Source: Methanofollis sp.
GTDB taxonomy: Archaea; Halobacteriota; Methanomicrobia; Methanomicrobiales; Methanofollaceae
Length of the DNA: 41,055 nucleotides
Reading direction: 5' to 3'
Assembly: GCF_028702905.1 (NCBI RefSeq)
Contig: NZ_JAQVNX010000008.1
Span: 1 to 41,055 of the forward strand
The notes beneath the pieces were generated by a model. That model saw nothing but the letters and a program-made list of their open reading frames with translations. It had not been told where the DNA came from and did no database searches. Numbering within the stretch: the first letter of the stretch is position 1; each line of letters starts with the position of its first letter. This document shows, piece by piece, positions 1-8,446 of the stretch. The translations under genes were made by a program, and so were the position numbers.

Positions 1-452
1 GCCGCAAGGTGTTCTATCTCCAGGAAATTGAGAATCTCTTCAGTCCTGCCCTCCATCGCCGGGGTGACCTCGTGCCTGAAGAGGCCGACACTGGAGAAGA
101 AACCGGAGAGGACGACGTCACGCCCGGCGATATCGCGGGTGAAGGTGAACTGCAGGTCCGCGGAGACGATGCCGAGGAGGGAGCGGAGGGCGCCCACCTG
201 CCACACCTCCTCGCCGAGGACCGAAAACCTGCGGTCCGGGTGCGTCAGCGGGTAGTACTCCCGCGTTATCGTCTTGATCAGGGACGACTTCCCCGACCCG
301 TTCGGTCCGAGGATGGCGAGGTGCTCGCCGGCACCGACGGTGAGGGAGAGGAAGTCGAGGACTTTTCTGTCCTCTCTCATGACGGCGATATGCGCGAAGT
401 CCAGCAACGGCGGGGGCCGGGCAGAGGTCTGGAACGTCTCTCTGTGCGCCAT
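1..452 (-). CDS. ABC transporter ATP-binding protein, partial (C-terminus beyond window)
   Basis: This is the N-terminal 150 residues of a stand-alone ABC ATPase that hydrolyses ATP to drive, or regulate, a transport or related process. The Walker A motif GPNGSGKSS lies near residue 50, after a short beta-rich stretch. The Q-loop region follows (LGIVSADLQ), in a style like the ModF/YlmA group of ATPases without their own permease. The signature motif and Walker B lie outside the window. The start is the ATG at 452, 5 bp after the stop of the upstream YeeE-like gene, so it is probably the last gene of the sulfur-related operon. Substrate cannot be read from this fragment. The ABC assignment is certain; the subfamily is a guess. 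Confidence 0.85.
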   Translation of the reverse strand, partial: MAHRETFQTSARPPPLLDFAHIAVMREDRKVLDFLSLTVGAGEHLAILGPNGSGKSSLIKTITREYYPLTHPDRRFSVLGEEVWQVGALRSLLGIVSADLQFTFTRDIAGRDVVLSGFFSSVGLFRHEVTPAMEGRTEEILNFLEIEHLA

Positions 453-457
453 CCCGA

Positions 458-1024
458 TCAGAGCCCCAGGTATTCAAGGCCGTAGAGGACGGCCGCGATC
501 AGGAGCACGAGCGGCACCACCACCACCCGGGGGTTGACATGCAGGATCTCGGGGATGGTGGCGGTCGGGAACCTCCCCAGCCCGAGCACCGACGCCTCAA
601 GGCGGGGGTAGAGAGCCGAGAAGATGCCGGCCCCGATGAGGATGCCGGTCACCCCGCCGACGAGGGCGTCGAGGGCGCCCGACCCGACGGCGCCGGCCAC
701 CGTCCCTGGACAGTAGCCGAGGACCGCAAAACCTGCGCCGAAGATCACCCCGCCGACGACCGTTGCGCCGACCGAACCCGGCTTGATGTGAAGGTCGGCA
801 AGACCCGCCGCCCGCATCAGGTGGACGCCGAGCGTGCCGACGGCCACCGCACTGAGCATCACCTTCACCACCGTGAAATCGGTGAGCAGGAGCTGGCCGA
901 TGATCACATCATAGCGCGTGACCCCGGCGACCTGGAGGCAGGCGCCGAAGGCGACCCCCAGCGCCAGTCCGAGAGAGAGTTGCACCGGCGCATTCCGGCG
1001 CAGGCGCGTCAGGGCGTCCTTCAT
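458..1024 (-). CDS. YeeE/YedE-type membrane protein, half 2
   Basis: Small integral membrane protein of 188 residues with about four hydrophobic helices. It carries the glycine-rich loop GFAVLGYCPGT around residues 90-100, whose Cys is the conserved Cys of YeeE/YedE (TsuA-like) proteins. Known members import thiosulfate or pass sulfur atoms across the membrane through conserved Cys residues. The ATG at 1024 overlaps the stop of the preceding YeeE half by ATGA, which argues for translational coupling and a two-protein channel made of two half-size subunits. The downstream neighbour is an ABC ATPase 5 bp away. Transport of thiosulfate or a related sulfur species is inferred from family and from the adjacent MBL-rhodanese gene. 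A longer reading frame upstream exists but would run far into the preceding gene. Confidence 0.85.
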   Translation of the reverse strand: MKDALTRLRRNAPVQLSLGLALGVAFGACLQVAGVTRYDVIIGQLLLTDFTVVKVMLSAVAVGTLGVHLMRAAGLADLHIKPGSVGATVVGGVIFGAGFAVLGYCPGTVAGAVGSGALDALVGGVTGILIGAGIFSALYPRLEASVLGLGRFPTATIPEILHVNPRVVVVPLVLLIAAVLYGLEYLGL

Positions 1025-1521
1025 GGCCACACCCCGTAGAGGAGAAAGGCAGAGAGTATGCCGCTTGCAAAGAAGACGACGACCGCAACCCAGCTCGAGA
1101 GGGCCATCTGGAGAGTGCCTGAGATCCCGTGCCCGCTCGTGCACCCGCCGGCCCAGCGCGCACCTATCCCCATCAGGACGCCGCCGGCGAGGGCGACGAC
1201 GATCCTCAGGGGGACAGACGGCCCGAATGCCGCTTCAAAAGTCGGCGGGACCCAGACCAGGGCAAATTCCCCGGTGAGGAAGGCCGTTGCGAAGGCACCG
1301 ATCACGATGCCGAGCACCAGCATCACCTCCCAGTCGATCCGCGGGGCAAACTGTTTGTAGTATGCTCTGTCCAGCACCGCCTTCCCGCGGACGGCACGCT
1401 CGATCATGCCGCTCGCCCGGGCATAGGCCGTCGAGCACCCGAGAGGGCGGTCGGAGAGGAGGAACGCGAGCCAGCTGAGCACGCCGATCCCGGCGCCTGC
1501 GATATAAGGTGTCCAGTCCAT
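1021..1521 (-). CDS. YeeE/YedE-type membrane protein, half 1
   Basis: Integral membrane protein of 166 residues, MDWTPYIAG onward, with about four hydrophobic segments. It has two typical YeeE/YedE Cys loops: RPLGCSTAYAR near residue 30 and RWAGGCTSGHGISG near residue 125. Such Cys residues relay sulfur in characterised thiosulfate importers. The ATG at 1521 is preferred because GAGGTG lies 6 nt upstream; an ATG at 1539 would overlap the preceding gene by 8 bp. The gene starts 10 bp after the MBL-rhodanese gene and its stop overlaps the next start by ATGA. Together with its partner it resembles the paired half-size YeeE genes of other prokaryotes. The precise substrate is inference. Confidence 0.87.
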   Translation of the reverse strand: MDWTPYIAGAGIGVLSWLAFLLSDRPLGCSTAYARASGMIERAVRGKAVLDRAYYKQFAPRIDWEVMLVLGIVIGAFATAFLTGEFALVWVPPTFEAAFGPSVPLRIVVALAGGVLMGIGARWAGGCTSGHGISGTLQMALSSWVAVVVFFASGILSAFLLYGVWP

Positions 1522-1531
1522 TGCCTCCACC

Positions 1532-2896
1532 TCAGGCATATCCTGCCGCACGGTAGCCGGTGATCCCGCCGGCGGCGTTGGAGACCTCGACAAACCCTTT
1601 CTGTTTGAGGATGCTGCACCCGAGGCTCGAACGGTGGCCTGTCCTGCACATGACGACGAGGGGCCGGGCGGGGTCGAGCGCCGCGGAGCGCTCCCGCAGG
1701 TCTGTCACCATGATATTGACCGCCCCCTCCACATGGTCCTCCTCGTACTCCTCCGGCGCCCGCACGTCCACAAGCACGGCCCTTCCTCCCGTGATCATCG
1801 CATGCGTCTCAGCCGGCGAGAGTTGAGGGACATGAGCGGCGGGATACCCGGCCGTCACCCAGGCATGGACGCCGCCGTCGAGGTAGCCGACGGTGCGGTC
1901 CAACCCCACCCGGCGGAGCATGACCACCGCCGCCTCCGCCTCTGCCTGAGTCCCGGCGACGAGCAGGACCTCCCTCTCCGGAGGGAGCACCCACCCGGCA
2001 AAGGTGGAGAAGTTGCCGGCAAGGTCGATATGATAACTGCCCGGGACGTGCTGACCCCCGAAAGCGGCGTAGTCGTTGACTGAGAGGACGACCGCATCGC
2101 CCTTCCCGGCCCGATCCCTGAACTCGGCCGGCTTCATCGGCCTGATCGCCGGGAGGGTGCGGACGAGGGGCGGGCCGCGGCGGTTGATCTCGCTGCACCT
2201 GCTGAAATGGTCAGGGGCAGGGGGCATGCCCGTGGTAAGCGAGCTGATGAATTCCTCCCTGTCGGCGATCTTCAATGCCGCGTTATACCGGCGCTCGTAG
2301 CCGATGGTGGTCGACCGCATCGATCCCATCGCCCGGCCGCAGAGCGACCCGGCGCCGTGCGCGGGAAAGACCATGCAGTGGTCGGGGAGGGCGAGGATCT
2401 TCTCGTGCAGGCTATCATAGAGACGCCCTGCAAGGTCCCGCGCCTGTCCGGGGAAGAGGTCGGGCCGACCCACGTCGCCGACAAAGAGGGTGTCGCCGGG
2501 GAAGACGGCGACGGGGTCATCACCGCGGGAGAGGTCGGTGGCCACGTAGGTGACGCCGTCCGGGGTGTGCCCCGGCGTATCGAGGACGTCGAACCTGATA
2601 TCCCCGACCGAGAACTCTGTCCCGTCGGCGACCGGTTCGTGCGGAAACGCGCATGAACCCGATTCCGGCGCATAGATCCGGGCGCCGGTCTTCTCCGCCA
2701 GGTCCATGTGGCCGGAGACGAAATCGGCGTGGAGGTGCGTCTCAAGGACATGCGTGATCGCGAATCCGAGGTCTGCCGCGGCGTCGAGATAACGGTCGAC
2801 GTCCCGCGCCGGATCGACGACGGCGCAGGTGCCGGCCGCACCGACGAGATAGGAACTGTGCGCGATGCCCGGTATGAAGAACTGCTGAATCACCAT
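1532..2896 (-). CDS. MBL-fold hydrolase fused to two rhodanese domains
   Basis: Cytoplasmic protein of 454 residues. An N-terminal metallo-beta-lactamase domain of about 240 residues carries the metal motif THLHADFVSGH near residue 53 and later FPAHGAGS. This variant is typical of the ETHE1/CstB/BlhA-like group that acts on persulfides. Two rhodanese domains follow. The first (about 260-350) has no Cys in the active-loop position (AGTQAEAE) and is probably inactive. The second (about 360-454) has the catalytic loop MCRTGHRSS near residue 417. Expected role: handling of sulfane sulfur, such as persulfide oxidation or thiosulfate/persulfide transfer. It sits 34 bp downstream of an anion transporter gene and directly before two YeeE genes. 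The ATG at 2896 is chosen over 2938 because residues before it do not match the family start. Confidence 0.88.
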   Translation of the reverse strand: MVIQQFFIPGIAHSSYLVGAAGTCAVVDPARDVDRYLDAAADLGFAITHVLETHLHADFVSGHMDLAEKTGARIYAPESGSCAFPHEPVADGTEFSVGDIRFDVLDTPGHTPDGVTYVATDLSRGDDPVAVFPGDTLFVGDVGRPDLFPGQARDLAGRLYDSLHEKILALPDHCMVFPAHGAGSLCGRAMGSMRSTTIGYERRYNAALKIADREEFISSLTTGMPPAPDHFSRCSEINRRGPPLVRTLPAIRPMKPAEFRDRAGKGDAVVLSVNDYAAFGGQHVPGSYHIDLAGNFSTFAGWVLPPEREVLLVAGTQAEAEAAVVMLRRVGLDRTVGYLDGGVHAWVTAGYPAAHVPQLSPAETHAMITGGRAVLVDVRAPEEYEEDHVEGAVNIMVTDLRERSAALDPARPLVVMCRTGHRSSLGCSILKQKGFVEVSNAAGGITGYRAAGYA

Positions 2897-2930
2897 TCTC
2901 CGTTCACTCCATCCATCTCTGGAGCGATGA

Positions 2931-4721
2931 TCATCCAAAGACCATATAAATCCATCCCGAGACGATGAGGAGGAAGAGAACGGTCAGGACAACGCCTGCT
3001 TTCAGATAATCAACCGTGTGATACCCGCCCGATGACATGAGAAAGGCATTCACCTGATGCGTCGGCAGGAGGAACGAGTTGGAGGCGCAGAGCCCCACAA
3101 GGAGGGCGAGGCCGCGGGGGTCGGTCCCGGTCTCGGCGCCGACGAGGAGGGCGATCGGGACCAGGATGACGACTGCCCCGAGATTGGACATCAGCAAGGT
3201 GAAGAGGGTCGCGAGTGCTCCGATGCCGATGAAGAGCAGGAGGGGGTGGGCGTTTCCGACGAGCGGGATCACGGTCCCGGCGATCAGTGCCGCCGTCCCG
3301 GTGGTGATCATCGCGGTCCCGAGGGGGATGAGGCCTGCGAGCAGGAAGACCGTCTTCCAGTCGATGGTGCGATAGGCCTCGTCGATGGTGAGCACCCCCG
3401 CAAGGACCATGACGAGCACCCCGGTGAGGAGGCCCATGGAGATCGGGATGCCGGTGAGGGTGAGGGCGATCCCCCCGGCAAAACAGAGGAGAGCGATGGG
3501 CGCTTTCTCTCTGCGCATCGGGGGTTCCTCGACTCGTGTGGAGAGCACGAAGTTCGGGTCGGCGGCAAGGGCGTGGATGTTGTTCCATGGCCCGAAGACC
3601 ACGATGGTGTCGCCGGCGGTGAGGGGGGTGTCGGAGAAGTCCATGCGCATCTCGACGCCCTGTGAGGAGAGCATGAGGGGTTCGACGCCGTAGGTCTTTC
3701 TGAACGCGATCGCCCTGAAGGTCCGGCCGACGACCGGCGCGTGCGGCCTGACCATGACCTCTGCAAAACCGGCATACGCCCCTCCCACCTTCGCGGAGAG
3801 GCGCTCCCGGTCGGGGACGGTCTGGAGCGAGTAGTCGGCTGCGAAGCGTTCTGCGTCCTCCGCTTTTCCGAGGAGGGTGATGTACTGCCCGGCACGCAGG
3901 GTGGCATGCCGCCAGGGTGCATAGGAGACCTCTTCTTCTTCCGTGACGGCGAGGAGGTGGAGGGAGTAATCGGTTTTCAGGCGCACCTCTTCCCGCTCCC
4001 TGCCGGCGAGAGGACTGGAGGCCGGGATGACGTAGTGGTGCATCGCTGCGGGAAGGTGCCAGGTGTCCACGAGGTCTTCCTGACTCCCCGGTCGGCGGGT
4101 TCCGGCGCGGCCGGGAGGGAGGACGTATACCCCCAGCAGGAGGAAGTAGAGGACTTCTGTGCAGAGGAGGAGGAGACCCGCCGGCGTCGCGGTAAAGAAC
4201 CCGAACGCCTCGGCACCGCTGGCGACCATGAGGTCGTTCAGGAGGATCAGGGCCCCTGACCCGATCATGGTGAGGGTGCCGCCACTGAGCGCCGCAAAAC
4301 CCATCGGCATGACAAGACGGGAGGGCGGGACTGCGGTCATTTTTGCGGCCCTCATCAGCGCGGGCTGGAAGAGGGCGACCGACCCGATGGCCGGTATGAA
4401 TGCGGAGACGAGGCCGACGGCAACGGAGAAGAGGGCGCAAAGCCGTCTCTCCCCATTCCCGGCAATGCCGACGATGAAACGACTGAGGTGGCTCATGACG
4501 CCTGTGCGTTCGATACCGCCGCCGAGGATCATCACCGAGATGATGGCGATCACGGCGTTGCTGGCAAACCCCGAGATCGCCTCCTGGGGAGTCACAAGCC
4601 CGAACCAGAAGAGCAGGAGGAGGACAAGGAGCGCGACAAGGTCGACCCGAAGGAGTTCGGTGACGAAGAGCACGAACGCTGTCCCGATAACAAGGAACAT
4701 CAGGATGATCTCCGTCTCCAT
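2931..4721 (-). CDS. SLC13/DASS-type anion transporter with TrkA-C (RCK_C) insert
   Basis: Membrane transporter of 596 residues. Residues 1-190 and about 400-596 are hydrophobic helices of the SLC13 (divalent anion/Na+ symporter) type, with re-entrant-loop motifs such as GGTLTMIGSGALILLNDL and a second near the C-terminus (CASNSFLLPTHQVNAFL). A hydrophilic central region of about 180 residues contains two TrkA-C/RCK_C-like domains, the usual architecture of bacterial sulfate/anion permeases of this class. The ATG at 4721 has GGAGG 8 nt upstream, which decides against longer frames. It is first in an operon with MBL-rhodanese and YeeE genes, so sulfate, thiosulfate or another sulfur oxyanion is a reasonable, unproved substrate. 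Confidence 0.85.
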   Translation of the reverse strand: METEIILMFLVIGTAFVLFVTELLRVDLVALLVLLLLFWFGLVTPQEAISGFASNAVIAIISVMILGGGIERTGVMSHLSRFIVGIAGNGERRLCALFSVAVGLVSAFIPAIGSVALFQPALMRAAKMTAVPPSRLVMPMGFAALSGGTLTMIGSGALILLNDLMVASGAEAFGFFTATPAGLLLLCTEVLYFLLLGVYVLPPGRAGTRRPGSQEDLVDTWHLPAAMHHYVIPASSPLAGREREEVRLKTDYSLHLLAVTEEEEVSYAPWRHATLRAGQYITLLGKAEDAERFAADYSLQTVPDRERLSAKVGGAYAGFAEVMVRPHAPVVGRTFRAIAFRKTYGVEPLMLSSQGVEMRMDFSDTPLTAGDTIVVFGPWNNIHALAADPNFVLSTRVEEPPMRREKAPIALLCFAGGIALTLTGIPISMGLLTGVLVMVLAGVLTIDEAYRTIDWKTVFLLAGLIPLGTAMITTGTAALIAGTVIPLVGNAHPLLLFIGIGALATLFTLLMSNLGAVVILVPIALLVGAETGTDPRGLALLVGLCASNSFLLPTHQVNAFLMSSGGYHTVDYLKAGVVLTVLFLLIVSGWIYMVFG

Positions 4722-5155
4722 TCCACGGCCCTCCGGGTTCGGCATCCCCTCTTTCCGGTGGTGGCCCGGCACGCCATTAAAACATTCGGTGGCGGGGGAG
4801 AGGATCAGCCGCATCCTCTGCCCAGCAGGAAGGCGCAGAGCAGTGCCGCCACAATCAGCATCTTCGACTTCATACACTGGAGGGGTGACCGATACGGCTA
4901 TGAAAGATATTGATACAATCGTTTTACATTCAGGAAATTGAAGAAGGCCTATAGTATCATCTGAAGACAGAAAAGATGAGATATTGAAAATAATCCATAT
5001 AAGAGATAAAATATCCTCACGGGGCCCCGGCGCGCCATTGAGATTATAAATAAACCCTGCATGAGAGGGATATGGCCCGGCAAAAAGAGGGGAGAGGGTC
5101 TTCCAGGAATTATCCACAGGGATAAGTCAGAGAAGAACAAACCGGAGAAACACTA
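4722..5155. promoter_or_regulatory. Divergent intergenic region between the anion transporter and the methyltransferase
   Basis: A stretch of 434 bases with AT-rich sequence from about 4880. It must hold the promoter of the minus-strand sulfur operon and that of the plus-strand methyltransferase. On the minus strand, TTATATGG around 4992-5000 could be a TATA box with a long leader; GTTTTAATGG near 4785 is an alternative close to the start. On the minus strand at 4873-4805 there is a 22-codon reading frame (MKSKMLIVAALLCAFLLGRG...) that looks like a short hydrophobic peptide but has no clear ribosome site. No RNA gene is recognised. Confidence 0.4.
5044..5052 (+). promoter_or_regulatory. Candidate TATA box for the HemK2-type methyltransferase gene
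   Basis: TTATAAATA matches the archaeal TATA consensus and would place transcription start near 5075, leaving a leader of about 80 nt. GGAG lies 8 nt before the ATG at 5156. A 6-bp inverted repeat (TTATCC, ACAG loop, GGATAA) at 5110-5125 sits in that leader. Confidence 0.45.
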
Positions 5156-5737
5156 ATGGAGTACCAGCACGACCAGGTCTACGAACCCGCGGAGGACACC
5201 TTCCTCCTCCGCGACGCCGCCCTCGAGGAGGTGCGGCCGGGCGACCATGTCCTCGAAGTGGGGTGCGGGAGCGGGGCGGTTACGGCGGCCCTCCTCGGCC
5301 GGGCCGGGAGCGTCGTCGCCACCGACATCAACCCCCACGCGGTGCTGGCGGGGCGGGAGCGGGGCGTCGAGACGGTGCGGACCGACCTGATGACAGGGGT
5401 CCGCGGCCCCTTCGACCTCGTCCTCTTCAACCCGCCGTACCTCCCGACCGCACCGGAGGAGAGGATCGACGACTGGCTCGAATACGCGCTGGACGGCGGC
5501 CCAACAGGGAGGGAGACGATCGAGCGGTTTGCCGACGACGTCGGGCGGGTGCTCGCACCCTTCGGTCGCATCCTCCTCCTCGTCTCATCCCTGACCGACC
5601 CCGACGAGGTGCGGAAAATCTTTGCCGGCCTCGGCTATATCGTGCTCCTCGCCGCGGAGGAGCGTGTGGAGGGCGAAGACCTCATCGTGCTGCGGATCAG
5701 CCGCGACCTCTGCCTCTGTGCCGGACACGGAGATTAA
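5156..5737 (+). CDS. HemK2/MTQ2-type class I methyltransferase
   Basis: S-adenosylmethionine-dependent methyltransferase of 193 residues. The SAM-binding motif VLEVGCGSGAVTAALLG is at residues 31-47, with the acidic ribose contact in VVATDINPHA. The catalytic NPPY motif is at residues 92-95 (LFNPPYLP), the hallmark of enzymes that N5-methylate glutamine in release factors or related substrates. Length and the absence of a long N-terminal domain fit the archaeal/eukaryal HemK2 group (aRF1 GGQ modification) rather than bacterial PrmC. The start has GGAG 8 nt upstream. Its TAA shares three bases with the stop of the convergent histidine kinase gene. The target protein is inferred from family. 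Confidence 0.88.
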   Translation: MEYQHDQVYEPAEDTFLLRDAALEEVRPGDHVLEVGCGSGAVTAALLGRAGSVVATDINPHAVLAGRERGVETVRTDLMTGVRGPFDLVLFNPPYLPTAPEERIDDWLEYALDGGPTGRETIERFADDVGRVLAPFGRILLLVSSLTDPDEVRKIFAGLGYIVLLAAEERVEGEDLIVLRISRDLCLCAGHGD

Positions 5738-7419
5738 CGCCTGCGGAGCCTGAAACTTTCCGGCGGGACCGCGATCTCGAACCTGGCCCCGACCCCGGGC
5801 GTCCCGGTCTCCCTGATCGTCATGCCGGTGATCCCGAGAACCTCCCTGACAAGGAAGAGGCCGAGACCGGTATGCTTCCCGAACCCTCTGAGAAATATCT
5901 CCTCCTTCTTTCCTTCGGGGACACCAACACCGTCGTCCTCCACGACAATGGTGAGGCGCTCCCCCTCGGTGCGGCAGGATATCCTGATGACCGTCACCTC
6001 GACGCCATGCTCCAGCGCGTTGTCGGCCAGGTTATACAGGGCCCGTTCAAGGAGGGGGTCGGCATAGACCTCCACACCGTCGACGGCGACCTCGGTGCGC
6101 ATCCCCCCCTGCCGGGCCGACCCCAGCGCCCTTTCTGCTACGCCCTTCAGGTCAAACCACTGGGGGCGGTCCATCCCGACAGCCTGGTACTCGCGGGCAA
6201 ACTCCATCTGCTGGCGGATCGTGCCGGCGGCATCGAGGCTCTTTCTGACGTACCCCCTGATCTCCTCAGGGTCGTCCGACTCCAGGGCGATGTCGAGGTA
6301 GCCGATGACCCCGGCGAGCAGGTTGAGGGTGTCGTGGCGGGTGATCCCTTCGAGCAGGTTCAGTTTCTCGTTCGCCCTCCGGAGTGCTGCCTGCTCGTTC
6401 CGCAGTTCGGTGATGTCGTGGAGGACGAGCAGGTGGCCGTGCAGGTCGCGGGAGACGCCGGCCGCGCGCTGGCACTGGACGGCAAAGATATGGGGCGCCC
6501 CATCGGTCGTCACCTCCACCTCGGCCTCCTTCGGGCATCCTGCAATGAACCGGGCGAACGCCGGCAGGACCTGATCGAAGGGGCGGCCGATTGCTGCCTC
6601 TTCTGGCATCCCTGCGATCAAGGCTGCGGCCGGGTTGATATCGACGACCACGCCGGCCTCATTGACCACGACCATGCCGTCCGTCATGATCCTGGGAAGG
6701 AGGGACCGCGCCACCGGCGTCACCGAGAAGAGCCTGTACCGGATCGTCGCCATCTCCAGGGTCAGGCCGGTGACGAGGAAACTCAGCGGGGTCAGGTCCA
6801 GCCCCCGTACAGGCCCCATACCGAAGACATAGAGGAGGTTGGCCACAAGAGGCACGAGAGACGCAACCAGGAGGAGCCGGATCTGCGTTCGGTACACCGG
6901 GGGGGACGAGATGAGATGGCTGACAAGAAGGGCGATCGCAGCGATGGTCATGGCGGCGAAACCTATCCATGCCACCCAGAAGAGCGGGCCGTGCACGAAG
7001 ACCCATACGATAGACCCGGCAACGACCACCGGCATAAAGCCGGTATAGTACAGGTGGTGGAGGTCGTTGGTGAGGAGGGCGGCAAAGACACATGCCGGGA
7101 AGAGCAGGAGGGCGCACCGCCATGTACGGGTGAGCAGGCTCTCGCGCCCTGTATAGGAGATGACGAACAGGACAAACGCCAGGGAGACGGCCATGATGCC
7201 CGCGTACTCGACATAAGTAAAGAGGAGGTTTGACGGCAGGTCGGCGACGGAGAGCACCAGGGCATAGGCGGCACTCCAGACAGTCGCACCCAGGAGAAAT
7301 ATCGTGAGTGGCACTCCCCCGGGAACCTTCCTGTTATGCCATGCTATGGCCGCAAGGACCAGGGTCATGACGGCCGAGACGGCCAGAGGGAGAACTAAGG
7401 GGGAGTACTGCCAGATCAT
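5734..7419 (-). CDS. Membrane PAS sensor histidine kinase (7TM N-terminus)
   Basis: Sensor kinase of 561 residues. Residues 1-220 contain about seven hydrophobic helices of the 7TMR-HisK/histidine kinase N-terminal type. A PAS domain follows (about 230-335, ending with the PAC-like LLVLHDITELRNEQ). The phosphoacceptor helix has ITRHDTLNLLAG with His near 360. A HATPase domain spans about 440-555, with N-box YNLADNALEHG, G1 EDDGVGVP and G2 GLGLFLV. All catalytic elements are present, so it should autophosphorylate; no response regulator is adjacent, as is common in methanogens. The ATG at 7419 is preceded in frame by a stop and has no clear Shine-Dalgarno, so it may be leaderless or weakly initiated. 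The signal is unknown. Confidence 0.9.
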   Translation of the reverse strand: MIWQYSPLVLPLAVSAVMTLVLAAIAWHNRKVPGGVPLTIFLLGATVWSAAYALVLSVADLPSNLLFTYVEYAGIMAVSLAFVLFVISYTGRESLLTRTWRCALLLFPACVFAALLTNDLHHLYYTGFMPVVVAGSIVWVFVHGPLFWVAWIGFAAMTIAAIALLVSHLISSPPVYRTQIRLLLVASLVPLVANLLYVFGMGPVRGLDLTPLSFLVTGLTLEMATIRYRLFSVTPVARSLLPRIMTDGMVVVNEAGVVVDINPAAALIAGMPEEAAIGRPFDQVLPAFARFIAGCPKEAEVEVTTDGAPHIFAVQCQRAAGVSRDLHGHLLVLHDITELRNEQAALRRANEKLNLLEGITRHDTLNLLAGVIGYLDIALESDDPEEIRGYVRKSLDAAGTIRQQMEFAREYQAVGMDRPQWFDLKGVAERALGSARQGGMRTEVAVDGVEVYADPLLERALYNLADNALEHGVEVTVIRISCRTEGERLTIVVEDDGVGVPEGKKEEIFLRGFGKHTGLGLFLVREVLGITGMTIRETGTPGVGARFEIAVPPESFRLRRR

Positions 7420-7514
7420 CGGAGGTCACAGAGGGAATTCATAGAGTTGGTCGTCCAGGGGTAAAATCCCTCCTCATGCCACCGGATCCGGCAGAGACAC
7501 AAGGATCTCCGGCC

Positions 7515-8339
7515 TCACCGTTTTTCCGCGTCCTCTTCCCCGGAGAGAGGCTCGTCGATGCACTTCCCGCAGTGCGGGCAGACCTGCTTTTTCCTGTGCC
7601 TGTTCCTGATCTCGTCCCCGAAGGCCGAGGCAAGGATGCCGGCAGGGAGAGCAAACATACCGATGCCGAGGATGGCGATACATCCACCGAGGAATCTCCC
7701 GAGGAGGGTGATCGGGTAGACGTCGCCGTAGCCGACGGTGGTGAGGGTTGCCACCGCCCACCACATCGCCATCGGGATACTGGAGAAGGCATCGGGCTGG
7801 GCGTCGTGCTCGACGAAGTACATCAGGGTCGAGGTGATCACCAGGAGGATGACGAGCACGAACCCCACCACGATGAGCGCCTCCCTCTCGGCGCTGAGTA
7901 CACGGCCCAGGGTCTTGAGGGCATCGGAATACCGATAGAGTTTCAGGAGCCTGAAGATCCGCAGTATCCTGAGCATCCGCATGACACGGAGGTCGAGGGG
8001 CAGGACCATCGGCAGGTAGAAGGGGAGAACCGCAAGGAGGTCGATCACCGCCATCGGCGTGGCGACAAAGCGTGCCCTCCCACCGATCCCCCTGAATGCC
8101 GGGTTGCAGGGGGCCGTCCAGAGGCGGAGGAGATACTCGACGGAGAATACGGCCACCGAAAAGACCTCGAAGAGATCGAATGCTGGCTGGAAGGCGAGGT
8201 ACAGGGGTTCGTCGGTGGCAAGGATCACGGCAGCGACATTGAAGAGGATGAGCGCGGCGATGAAGAAGCCAAAGACGCTCCCCGCGATGCCGCCTGCGGG
8301 AGTGCTCTCAAGAATGTTGTAGACCCGGTCTCTGAGCAT
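7515..8339 (-). CDS. Voltage-gated potassium channel, 6TM, with Cys-rich tail
   Basis: Ion channel of 274 residues. Helices S1-S3 are followed by an S4 voltage sensor with spaced arginines (RVMRMLRILRIFRLLKLYR, about residues 125-143), then S5, the selectivity filter TTVGYGD near residue 203 and S6. This is the KvAP/Kv-type tetrameric cation channel architecture, with K+ selectivity predicted by the filter. After S6 the tail carries CPHCGKC (about 254-260), a compact Cys cluster that could bind a metal or be redox-sensitive. It lies between a histidine kinase and a zinc-ribbon membrane protein on the same strand. The ATG at 8339 has only AT-rich sequence upstream (GTATACTATC) and may be leaderless. 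Confidence 0.93.
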   Translation of the reverse strand: MLRDRVYNILESTPAGGIAGSVFGFFIAALILFNVAAVILATDEPLYLAFQPAFDLFEVFSVAVFSVEYLLRLWTAPCNPAFRGIGGRARFVATPMAVIDLLAVLPFYLPMVLPLDLRVMRMLRILRIFRLLKLYRYSDALKTLGRVLSAEREALIVVGFVLVILLVITSTLMYFVEHDAQPDAFSSIPMAMWWAVATLTTVGYGDVYPITLLGRFLGGCIAILGIGMFALPAGILASAFGDEIRNRHRKKQVCPHCGKCIDEPLSGEEDAEKR

Positions 8340-8446
8340 CGATAGTATACTTTTTTCCGGGATGAGGTATGGATGTATCGCCGGGATGCCCGAAGATCCC
8401 GGTTCTTCTGGAGTGACGGGAGAAGGGCGGTGTTCCCCGGCACCCC

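Noticed and set aside
5110-5125. Short inverted repeat TTATCC/GGATAA as a riboswitch
   Set aside because: Six-bp arms with a 4-nt loop are too simple; no known riboswitch core is seen.
4949-5140. Minus-strand open frame of 63 codons upstream of the anion transporter
   Set aside because: Lies in AT-rich promoter DNA, has no ribosome site or recognisable domain, and overlaps the TATA box of the divergent gene.
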